NCBI GenBank assembly: GCA_035461405.1
Contig: DATHVH010000272.1
Location: 1-9,037, forward strand
DNA from: Anditalea sp035461405
GTDB lineage: Bacteria; Bacteroidota; Bacteroidia; Cytophagales; Cyclobacteriaceae
Reading direction: 5' to 3'
Length of the DNA: 9,037 bases
Program-made: the position numbers and the translations under genes
In this document: positions 1-5,082 of the stretch, in pieces
Layout of the letters: each line of letters opens with the position of its first letter
How positions within the stretch are numbered: the stretch's first letter is position 1
The notes under the pieces: model-generated
Seen by the model: only the letters and a program-made list of their open reading frames with translations
What the model was told of the DNA's origin: nothing
Database searches by the model: none

Positions 1-312
1 GCCGGCAGAAGCTTTTTGGCCTACCAAAGAGATATGTTCGTTATCAGAAGCATCCACAGCCACCGTAAGTATGTTTACATTGCGCTTTTGGACACCAGCC
101 CTCCCCTCCAATTCCAGGTCCCTGTTAAGGAGTTCATCTACAGAGACACCAAAGGTCTCTGCCAAGGTCTGTAATGCTGACAGCTTGGGTTCTGACCTGC
201 CATCCTCATAGGCCGAGATCATAGTCCTTTTAACCCCAAGCTTTTCGCAAAGCATTTCTTGGGTAAAACCCTTCTGTTTCCTGAGAAATCTTAAATTTTT
301 ACTTAATACCAT
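1..312 (-). CDS. XRE-family HTH, LexA/S24-type repressor, 5' part only
   Basis: Reading leftward from the ATG at 312, 104 codons stay open to the window edge, so the C-terminal half lies outside. Residues 5-62 form an XRE/Cro-type helix-turn-helix (FTQEMLCEKLGV, then TMISAYEDGRSEPKLSAL). A linker follows, and the visible part ends in QKASAG. In LexA/CI/UmuD-type S24 proteins the self-cleaved Ala-Gly bond sits in this position after the HTH and linker, so A103-G104 is the likely scissile bond; the catalytic Ser and Lys would lie off the edge. The start is preceded by AAGAGG and lies 9 nt after the stop of the 85-aa gene, so the two are probably one operon. The expected role is a repressor inactivated by RecA-stimulated autocleavage, or a phage-type regulator. 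HTH assignment is very secure; S24 rests on the AG site. Confidence 0.85.
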   Translation of the reverse strand, partial: MVLSKNLRFLRKQKGFTQEMLCEKLGVKRTMISAYEDGRSEPKLSALQTLAETFGVSVDELLNRDLELEGRAGVQKRNVNILTVAVDASDNEHISLVGQKASAG

Positions 313-321
313 ACCTCTTTT

Positions 322-579
322 TTATGCACTGTAAAGATAGAAATTATGGTCATCATGCCAGTTCCTTTTAAATGAAAAACGGTACATGTCAAGCTTGGAC
401 TGTCTGATCTGCTCCAGCCGCTCCCTGATCTCCCGGATAACATCACTTACGGGACGGACACCATTGACCAATAGGTAGCCATATTGCGGCTTGGCCTGAT
501 CATCGATAAAAAATTTAACCTGGCAGTTCCCAGAGGCCAACTGCTTTGTAGTGATTCTGATTTTAGGGGAAGTTTCCAT
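322..579 (-). CDS. Hypothetical 85-aa protein co-transcribed with the S24-type repressor
   Basis: I do not recognise the family. The open frame runs further upstream to 768, but the stretch above 579 reads like non-coding AT-rich DNA and contains the likely promoter at 614-636, so I take the ATG at 579 (METSPKIRITT). The product is small, soluble and charged, with no signal peptide or membrane segment. Residues 1-40 look beta-rich (KIRITTKQLASGNCQVKFFIDDQ) and are followed by an amphipathic helix (VSDVIREIRERLEQIRQSK) and an aromatic/basic tail. It ends 9 nt before the repressor gene on the same strand. The pairing suggests a regulatory accessory role, but nothing in the sequence shows a function. 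Confidence 0.65.
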   Translation of the reverse strand: METSPKIRITTKQLASGNCQVKFFIDDQAKPQYGYLLVNGVRPVSDVIREIRERLEQIRQSKLDMYRFSFKRNWHDDHNFYLYSA

Positions 580-613
580 ATGAGTTGCTGTTTTACAGTA
601 GCTAATATAGGAA

Positions 614-636
614 TGTTTATTAAATAAACAAATATA
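614..636 (-). promoter_or_regulatory. Promoter -7 box with overlapping palindromic operator candidate
   Basis: On the minus strand 636-629 reads TATATTTG, an exact match to the Bacteroidota -7 consensus TAnnTTTG. It overlaps by two bases the perfect inverted repeat TGTTTATTAAATAAACA (614-630; 8-bp arms, 1-nt centre). The palindrome therefore covers the expected transcription start, about 35 bp upstream of the ATG at 579. That is where an autoregulating repressor would bind. No good -33 TTG is visible. Binding by the neighbouring S24-type protein is inference. Confidence 0.5.
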
Positions 637-864
637 TGTTTTTAAAAATGACATTTTTACGACATAAGTTGTCTGAAAATGTATCGGATGTCCGATGGTA
701 ATTAAAGGATAACCGATGTACGAATTTTGAAGTCTGAGAGGTGTATAAAAGGGTGTCATCTGCAACAAACACCATATACTCCAAACCTATATACTAAATA
801 CTAATCCTACTTTAAACACTTTGTTTTTTATTATTATATTGTATTTGGTAGAAGCATTTCATCT

Positions 865-892
865 TTGATACTTGAATCTTGATACTTGATAC
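865..892 (+). repeat. Four tandem heptamers, TTGATAC type
   Basis: TTGATAC (865-871), TTGAATC (872-878), TTGATAC (879-885) and TTGATAC (886-892) follow each other without spacers, 35 bp upstream of the yciI-like start. Three units are identical and one is a variant. This is a short microsatellite-like array with no visible function. Confidence 0.7.
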
Positions 893-926
893 TATTAACT
901 ATATATCCATTTAGAATCCACATCCT

Positions 927-1202
927 ATGTCCTATTTCGTTCTTTTTTATAAAACAGTTGATAACTACATCGAGAAGCGTGCCCCCTTCCGGGAGGAGCA
1001 TTTGCGGTTGGCTGATGATGCTAGGCAGAATGGATATCTCGTTATGGCAGGAGCTTTGGCAGATCCGGCGGATGAAGCCTTGCTTATATTTCAATGTGAA
1101 ACAGCAGAGGTAGCTGAATCATTTGCCCAAAACGATCCATATGTCAAAAATGGGCTGATCAGTGAATGGAAAGTCCGACCTTGGACTGTGGTAATTAGCT
1201 GA
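927..1202 (+). CDS. YciI-like protein (YCII-related domain)
   Basis: This 91-aa protein is the usual length for a stand-alone YCII-related domain, a small ferredoxin-like alpha+beta fold. Visible family features are the opening strand (YFVLFYKTVDNY), R22 and H25 in the first helix (FREEHLRLADDAR), the G-Y-L-V-M-A-G-A-L strand (36-44), the acidic DPY motif (70-72) and the closing strand WKVRPWTVVI. The conserved His and Asp are thought to form the putative active site, but the reaction is not established for most members. The ATG at 927 lacks an SD, as is usual in Bacteroidota. Other open frames on both strands over this gene are shadows. It appears to be monocistronic and cytoplasmic. Confidence 0.9.
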   Translation: MSYFVLFYKTVDNYIEKRAPFREEHLRLADDARQNGYLVMAGALADPADEALLIFQCETAEVAESFAQNDPYVKNGLISEWKVRPWTVVIS

Positions 1203-1527
1203 TTTGTGGATTAGTAGGATTAATTATCAGTAAAATCACTACAGAAATCAGTCCGTATCAGGAAGATCAACCGATCGACCCATCAGGCCGATTATACCCC
1301 CATGCCCACTGTCCGACGATTTATCTATTCACCGGATCGTCCATAGATGCCCATAGATGATCCACCGATCAACACATAATAAGGTAATCAAGCTTTAAGC
1401 CTGACTTAAAAACCCTCCATCCTTCCTTCTAAACACATTCTATATATTAGATATTTTTTTAGCATCTCATGCAACCTTCCTCCTCATTTTCCAATCATAC
1501 ATATAGAAACTTTTAACCCATAATTGT
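1203..1527. other. Intergenic region with degenerate GATC-rich repeats and a hairpin
   Basis: No gene is visible in these 325 bp. The word CCGATC recurs in variants between 1266 and 1370, and CCATAGATG is directly repeated (1341-1349 and 1351-1359, with one C between). GGATCGTC (1334-1341) can pair with GATGATCC (1356-1363), an 8-bp stem with one G-T pair. TTTAAG and CTTAAA (about 1395-1411) form a second, AT-rich hairpin. Neither has a U-tract. I see no clear promoter for the gene at 1528. Confidence 0.45.
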
Positions 1528-2280
1528 ATGAGACAAATTCTATTTTATTCTCTCGGGTTCCTCACTTTTGCGGCATGCAGTCCGGTGATGTACACGCCTA
1601 CTGCCTATCAAGCGCCGTTATTTGAAGAAAAAGGGGAAGTGGCTATAACGGCGGGGTATCACGGCATAGAAGAAGGTGATGGTGATGGGTTAAACCTTCA
1701 AGTGGCCACTGCAGTCAACAATCATCTAGCTGTTACTGCTACCTTAAATTATTTTAAAGATGTATATAGAAATGAAACCTCTACAGATTATTGGAAAAGC
1801 ACTGGCACTTATTTCGAGGCAGGCATCGGGAAGTTTGGCTTTATTGCTGACTCCCCCCTATTCAAGTATGAAGTTTATGGAGGTTTAGGATATGGCAGGT
1901 CAAACAACAGATTGAATAGTGACAGGATATCATCTGCATACTTAAAACCTTTCATCCAGCCCAATATAGGAATAAGTGGCAAGCATATCGAATTGGCTGT
2001 TTCCACCAGAGTGGCCCTAGTATCATTTGGTACCCCGGACTATCAGACCAGCAATGCAGAATACCGCGAACGCATCCAGAATTTTTTTGACGATAAAAAC
2101 TCTTCGTTGGTTTTTGAGCCCGGCATTACACTTCGGGGAGGTTTACGGGATTTAAAAGCCCAGATCCAATACAGCTATTCCACATTCCGATACAGGGAAA
2201 CATCAGGTGAATATTTCGGTTATTCGGACAATTATATCAGCCTTGGTTTGTTTTGGTTGATTTCAGAAAGGTATAAGTAA
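1528..2280 (+). CDS. Lipoprotein, probable outer-membrane beta-barrel type protein
   Basis: The 250-aa product starts with a lipoprotein signal peptide: MRQ, a hydrophobic stretch, and the lipobox FAAC with the lipidated Cys at residue 17. The rest alternates hydrophobic and polar residues in many beta strands, for example GEVAITAGYHG, AVTATLNYFKD, TYFEAGIGKFGF, KYEVYGGLGYG, IQPNIGIS, ELAVSTRVALV, SLVFEPGITLRGG, KAQIQYSYSTFRY and YISLGLFWLI near the C-terminus. These resemble antiparallel strands of Bacteroidota outer-membrane beta-barrel proteins, including an aromatic-rich final strand. No enzymatic motif is present. I do not recognise a specific family; a lipid-anchored barrel-like protein facing the periplasm or outer membrane is the best description. 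It stands alone, with repeat-bearing gaps on both sides. Confidence 0.75.
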   Translation: MRQILFYSLGFLTFAACSPVMYTPTAYQAPLFEEKGEVAITAGYHGIEEGDGDGLNLQVATAVNNHLAVTATLNYFKDVYRNETSTDYWKSTGTYFEAGIGKFGFIADSPLFKYEVYGGLGYGRSNNRLNSDRISSAYLKPFIQPNIGISGKHIELAVSTRVALVSFGTPDYQTSNAEYRERIQNFFDDKNSSLVFEPGITLRGGLRDLKAQIQYSYSTFRYRETSGEYFGYSDNYISLGLFWLISERYK

Positions 2281-2282
2281 AG

Positions 2283-2340
2283 TTGATTAGTGACTTGTAG
2301 ATTAGGGAGTTGGTAGATTAGTAATTAGTGGGAATTAATC
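2283..2340. repeat. Degenerate GATTAGT-type direct repeats
   Basis: Variants of TTGATTAGT, GTAGATTAG and GTAATTAGT follow one another just after the lipoprotein gene; GTAGATTAG occurs twice here. Similar words (TGGATTAGTAGGATTAATTA) sit right after the yciI-like stop at 1203-1226, so the same low-complexity motif occupies two post-gene positions. No function is visible. Confidence 0.5.
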
Positions 2341-2386
2341 AAAAACCCAAAACTATCAATCATCAATTATAAATTTCTAGGTTGAA

Positions 2387-2923
2387 ATGAGCAGAAGATT
2401 GATTTTATATATTGCTATGAGCCTAGATGGGTTTATTGCCAAGAAAGATGATAATATTGATTTTTTATCCATTGTAGAAACACCCAATGAAGACTTTGGA
2501 TATTCAGACTTATTGCAAAATATTGATACTGTCATTTGGGGACGAAAGACTTTTGATAAAGTGCTTTCATTCGGCAACGGAGTTCCCCACAGGGACAAAA
2601 AAGTTTATGTAATCTCTAATACCCGGCACGGAAATGTGGATCACGCAGAGTACGTTGACAATATAATTGATTTAATTACATCATTAAAACAGCAAAACGG
2701 TAAAGATATCTATTGTGATGGTGGGGCAGAAATTGTGTACGAATTATTAAAACACCGTTTATTTGACAGGATTATTATAAGCATTATTCCTCATTTGATT
2801 GGCGAGGGCATCAGGTTATTTAAGGACAACCCTAATGAGCAAGAGCTTAAGTTTCTAAAAAGTATTAACTATCCTTCAGGATTGGTTCAGCTATGGTATG
2901 ATGTCAAAAACAAAAATCAATAA
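2387..2923 (+). CDS. Dihydrofolate reductase family protein (RibD C-terminal-like fold)
   Basis: The 178-aa length suits a single-domain member of the DHFR/RibD-C superfamily, cytoplasmic NAD(P)H-dependent reductases of often unknown substrate. Visible motifs in order are the N-terminal strand and SLDG loop (LYIAMSLDGFIA, residues 7-18, with D14), WGRKTFDKVL (51-60, the nucleotide-binding GRxT motif), KVYVISNTRH (72-81), the DGG loop (111-113) followed by a helix, and IIPHLIGEGIRLF (133-145), the superfamily's typical P-x-x-x-G-x-G-x-x-L-F segment. It resembles the YwjB/YyaP-like stand-alone reductases found in many bacteria more than true FolA or the RibD/RibG fusion. There is no evidence that it makes folate or riboflavin. 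The ATG at 2387 has no SD. No operon partner is visible. Confidence 0.88.
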   Translation: MSRRLILYIAMSLDGFIAKKDDNIDFLSIVETPNEDFGYSDLLQNIDTVIWGRKTFDKVLSFGNGVPHRDKKVYVISNTRHGNVDHAEYVDNIIDLITSLKQQNGKDIYCDGGAEIVYELLKHRLFDRIIISIIPHLIGEGIRLFKDNPNEQELKFLKSINYPSGLVQLWYDVKNKNQ

Positions 2924-2927
2924 TAAC

Positions 2928-2965
2928 CCGAGAAAAAAGAAATGCCGACAGTATACTGCCGGCAT
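2928..2965 (-). terminator. Rho-independent terminator of a minus-strand transcript
   Basis: ATGCCGACAG (2942-2951) and CTGCCGGCAT (2956-2965) pair around a TATA loop, with one mismatch in a 10-bp stem. Read on the minus strand the stem is followed by TTTCTTTTTTC, a proper U-tract; on the plus strand it is followed by AAAATCC. It therefore terminates leftward transcription, i.e. the mini gene at 3000-3056, and not the reductase gene. Confidence 0.8.
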
Positions 2966-2999
2966 AAAATCCTATGAGTTTTTCAAACCTGATGAAGGG

Positions 3000-3056
3000 T
3001 TAAGAATTAACACCCACATATAATTGATTTGAAAAACATTTCATTGGACTAGACAT
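3000..3056 (-). CDS. Candidate 18-codon small ORF with a very strong ribosome binding site
   Basis: The minus strand encodes MSSPMKCFSNQLYVGVNS and stops at 3000-3002. What makes it a candidate gene is the context: an 11-nt SD directly upstream, a foldable leader, and a rho-independent terminator 35 nt after the stop. All are on the same strand, in an otherwise empty 466-bp gap. The peptide has one Cys and no signal peptide, and is not recognised. Its end (LYVG) faintly resembles the start of small RRM RNA-binding proteins (NIYVGNL), but nothing homologous continues in any frame. It could be a real micropeptide, a regulatory leader peptide, or the remnant of a longer gene that kept its translation signals. 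Confidence 0.45.
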   Translation of the reverse strand: MSSPMKCFSNQLYVGVNS

Positions 3057-3059
3057 TTT

Positions 3060-3070
3060 ACCTCCTTTCT
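3060..3070 (-). promoter_or_regulatory. Extended Shine-Dalgarno sequence, 11 nt
   Basis: The minus strand reads AGAAAGGAGGT, then AAA, then the ATG at 3056. It is complementary over all 11 bases to the conserved 16S rRNA 3' tail ACCUCCUUUCU. Most Bacteroidota genes, including nearly all others here, have no SD, and their ribosomes are known to use it little. Such an extended SD is therefore exceptional and decides the start of the 18-codon ORF. Confidence 0.75.
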
Positions 3071-3074
3071 TTAA

Positions 3075-3123
3075 GTGAACGAACAGCTCAACAGATCTTA
3101 CGAGCTGGACAACGACCTGTCAC
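3075..3123 (-). other. Foldable leader upstream of the small ORF
   Basis: CAGCTC (3084-3089) pairs perfectly with GAGCTG (3102-3107) over a 12-nt loop, and GACA (3108-3111) pairs with TGTC (3118-3121). GTGA (3075-3078) can close the whole block with TCAC (3120-3123). The fold lies 4 nt before the extended SD, so it could influence access to it. It matches no riboswitch I recognise. Confidence 0.35.
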
Positions 3124-3131
3124 CGATTTAA

Positions 3132-3389
3132 TATACTCAAAAATCAAACCCACAGTTTATTTTTTTGCATTTTTAATTCCCAGAGCTTTTCTACAGACTT
3201 AATAATGAACGACTTAATTTTTGAAGTAAGTAAGCATCAGAAATACCTTTCAAGAAATTAAGGGTCTACATTCAATATATTCGGCCTCAATGAAGAGCGC
3301 GGTAAATAAATTATAGTTTTATTTAAACTAAAATATAAATTTATAATTTTAATTTTTTATCTTCTCGTATAACCGACTTACTGTAAACT
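3132..3389. other. AT-rich intergenic DNA before the NTR-like gene
   Basis: No gene is visible. The right half (3310-3360) is almost pure A/T and may hold the plus-strand promoter for the gene at 3390, but I find no clean TAnnTTTG. On the minus strand TGGGTTTG (3154-3147) is one base off the -7 consensus and could serve the small transcript; it lacks a -33 TTG. Confidence 0.35.
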
Positions 3390-4133
3390 ATGCGGCAATT
3401 TGTTTTTACGCTAATACTATTTATGTTCTGGCTTGAATCCAGTGCATGCTCCTGTGTGTTTTCCCATTTTTCTGATAAATACTCTGAAGCTAGTTATGTG
3501 GCCTTAGTTGAAGTCAAGAAGGTTTATCCAAATGTTAAGGACAGCAAATATTACAAAGTAGACCTGGATGTCAAAGAAGTTTTTAAAGGAACTAAAACAT
3601 TTTCTATTTTTATAAGTGGCAATTATAAAGGGGATACAGGGGCTGGCTGTGGCATATCAATTCCTGAAGGAACTGTTATGATCCTATATGCAGATACTTA
3701 TGAAGAAAAACTCCAAATAAATTATTGCTCTGGAACTACATTTATCAAAGATCCAAACAACACCTCTGTAAAAAGAGAGCTTCTGATGCTGAAGCTTCTC
3801 AAAAAAAACGGGGTTGATTTTGTTAATCATACTATGTTGATTAATAATTCAAATAGTATAGATCTTAACCAATATGATGGAATCAATTTAACAATAGGGT
3901 CTTTTGCCCTCTATGAGATTACTTTAGATTCAAATCTTCAGGCACAAGGGGTATCGATAATTGGGGAAAGTGGTATGACAACTATAATCCATGAAATTCA
4001 ATCAATGATTTCAAAAAGTAAATGGAAGATGTGGAACGATAAAAAGGAAAAGCCAGGTAAGCTAATTTATGCTGTTTTCTACTATAGGGATGATGATGAT
4101 TCTCCCGGATTTTTAAGCAATTTTGATTTGTAA
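3390..4133 (+). CDS. Secreted protein with N-terminal NTR/TIMP-like domain
   Basis: The 247-aa product has a signal peptide (MRQFVFTLILFMFWLESSA) that would be cut before C20, leaving the mature N-terminus Cys-Ser-Cys. C20, C22, C87 and C113, with the pattern CSC, then a YYKVDLDVKEVFKG strand, GCGISIPEGTVMILYAD and YCSGTTFI, match the bacterial netrin/TIMP-like (NTR) layout: a five-stranded OB-like barrel held by two disulfides. In animal TIMPs the N-terminal Cys chelates the zinc of the inhibited metalloprotease; bacterial NTR proteins have unknown roles. Residues 145-247 are a C-terminal extension I do not recognise, ending in a basic helix (SKSKWKMWNDKKEKPGK) and an acidic RDDDD patch. The SSAC site could also be read as a poor lipobox. 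The gene lies upstream of a broken HExxH gene, separated by repeats. A minus-strand frame over its 3' end is a shadow. Confidence 0.75.
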   Translation: MRQFVFTLILFMFWLESSACSCVFSHFSDKYSEASYVALVEVKKVYPNVKDSKYYKVDLDVKEVFKGTKTFSIFISGNYKGDTGAGCGISIPEGTVMILYADTYEEKLQINYCSGTTFIKDPNNTSVKRELLMLKLLKKNGVDFVNHTMLINNSNSIDLNQYDGINLTIGSFALYEITLDSNLQAQGVSIIGESGMTTIIHEIQSMISKSKWKMWNDKKEKPGKLIYAVFYYRDDDDSPGFLSNFDL

Positions 4134-4163
4134 ATAGATTAACCGTTTTACCCGTTACCCGTG

Positions 4164-4315
4164 GGGTGAGTATCTGTGACCTCACACCCCTGTTCTCTTT
4201 GAGCTGGGTCTCCGACCTTGCACCATGAGTGCCTAGGCTCCCGTTTCGTTCCTCACGGGACAGGTTCTGAACTCATACCATATCTCTGACTCGATAGATC
4301 TAATAAATACATTAA
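4164..4315. repeat. Hairpin-rich intergenic repeat, left copy
   Basis: GGGTC-TCC-GACCT (4206-4218) and GCAC-CATGA-GTGC (4220-4232) are miniature hairpins, as is CCCGT with ACGGG (4241-4245 and 4256-4260). Positions 4206-4233 align with 8179-8206 at 24 of 28 bases, and TCTCTGACTCGATA (4283-4296) is identical to 8210-8223. The left copy carries about 50 extra bp between these two blocks. A similar half-unit (CTGTGACCTCACACC) precedes it at 4174-4188. It is a dispersed, non-coding repeat family of unknown activity. Confidence 0.75.
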
Positions 4316-4391
4316 TATCGAATAGTATCACATTTAGGAAAAACCAAATCAATAAAATATCCATTGGTAATTTTTTAATATAACATATAAT

Positions 4392-4428
4392 ATACCTAGA
4401 ACTAGGTATTGTACCGTAAATATATTTG
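4392..4428 (+). promoter_or_regulatory. Promoter -7 box with upstream operator-like palindrome
   Basis: ATACCTAGAACTAGGTAT (4392-4409) is a perfect inverted repeat with 8-bp arms around AA. Twelve bases after its end lies TATATTTG (4421-4428), an exact TAnnTTTG -7 box. The ATG at 4461 is 32 bp further, a normal leader length. No -33 TTG is visible, which fits a promoter dependent on a factor binding the palindrome. The arrangement supports 4461 rather than TTG 4409 as the gene's start. Confidence 0.5.
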
Positions 4429-4810
4429 CTTTAATATTGGGTCTAACGAAAAACATATTTATGAAACTAAAATTTTACCCCCCCTATTTAAATTTTTAAA
4501 GACAATTTGTCTTTATTTTATATTAGTATTTGCCTCTATATCTTGCGTAGAGCATCAGGAAGAAATCAGTATCCAGTCAGTATTCAAGGATCCCAAACTC
4601 AAGGAAATAGAATCATGGTTTAAGAGTAGTGAAAAAGTTTTACATCCAAAAGATGATTCGCAGGCACGTAAGACAGATGATGATGTTAATCTTACTTTTC
4701 CTTTTTCAGAAAAAGAACTCGACTGGTTTGACTATCACCGCTTTGAATTTTCAGACGGAAGGGAGGTATATGAAGTCAAAACTAAAAATAAACTAAAATA
4801 TTCCCTTTAG
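4409..4810 (+). CDS. N-terminal fragment of the HExxH lipoprotein
   Basis: This open frame begins with TTG at 4409, but residues before about 26 look untranslated: the probable promoter lies within them. The meaningful part starts near 4484 with LFKFLKTICLYFILVFASISC, a lipoprotein signal peptide (Cys 46 of this frame). After it come VEHQEE and a soluble, acidic region with helix-forming and polar stretches (KDPKLKEIESWFKSSEKVLHP; FSEKELDWFDYHRFEF). It ends prematurely at 4810 after VKTKNKLKY because of a frame change; homologous-looking sequence continues in another frame. The fragment would be the membrane-anchoring, export-determining part of the protein. Alone it is unlikely to be functional. 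I do not recognise this N-terminal domain. Confidence 0.55.
   Translation: MYRKYICFNIGSNEKHIYETKILPPLFKFLKTICLYFILVFASISCVEHQEEISIQSVFKDPKLKEIESWFKSSEKVLHPKDDSQARKTDDDVNLTFPFSEKELDWFDYHRFEFSDGREVYEVKTKNKLKYSL
4478..4484 (+). other. C7 homopolymer inside the signal-peptide region
   Basis: Seven consecutive C residues lie six codons after the ATG at 4461. With C7 the ATG frame ends at TAA after 12 codons; with C8 it continues into the hydrophobic core and the lipobox ASISC. A tract of this type at this place is typical of slipped-strand phase variation, although a single-base assembly error would look the same. Confidence 0.6.
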
Positions 4811-5082
4811 ATTTTTACGAAAAATTTGGAGGAAGGAGGTCGGAATTATATACGGAGACACTTCTTTTTATTGAAAATCCCGGTATAGAAAAATACAATA
4901 TTCTAATCGTCAGATATTACCAGACCACAGGAAACCCAATAAAAATCAATTACAATAATATCAGACCAAATTGGACGGGTAGTATAGATGTATTCAACTA
5001 TCAGGAAAAACATTTAAGAACATTCAACTTTGAAAAAGGAAAGCTCCTGTCACACGTTAGATACAGTTCTCCAGATTCCAAA

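Larger units (their letters stand above)
580..926. other. Intergenic region between the repressor operon and the yciI-like gene
   Basis: No convincing gene is present. Besides the minus-strand promoter it holds the perfect palindrome ATCGGATGTCCGAT (683-696) and an AT-rich stretch (781-845). A weak plus-strand promoter candidate for the gene at 927 consists of TTG at 821-823 and TGTATTTG at 840-847, but the spacing of 16 nt is short for the consensus. The heptamer repeat at 865-892 lies between that box and the gene. Confidence 0.5.

Noticed and set aside
580..768. N-terminal extension of the 85-aa protein up to 768
   Set aside because: The stretch contains the likely promoter and palindrome, and the added residues show no domain character.
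834..1113. Minus-strand 86-aa and plus-strand 75-aa frames overlapping the yciI-like gene
   Set aside because: They are shadows in other frames of a clearly recognisable gene.
2377..2598. Minus-strand 73-aa frame
   Set aside because: It is antisense to the start of the DHFR-fold gene and has no gene-like features.
3060..3070. Plus strand ACCTCCTTTCT looks like the 3' end of 16S rRNA
   Set aside because: The bases before it do not match the conserved 16S end (GGCTGGATC), and no rRNA or tRNA sequence surrounds it. It is explained as the complement of a strong SD on the minus strand.
3075..3131. Plus-strand GTG mini-ORF reading VNEQLNRSYELDNDLSPI
   Set aside because: It looks protein-like but directly follows a TAA, has no SD and no continuation, and lies opposite the foldable minus-strand leader.
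4781..4800. Programmed -1 ribosomal frameshifting as explanation of the frame break
   Set aside because: The direction fits, but no X-XXY-YYZ heptamer is in the zero frame (T-AAA-AAT only) and no clear downstream pseudoknot is seen.
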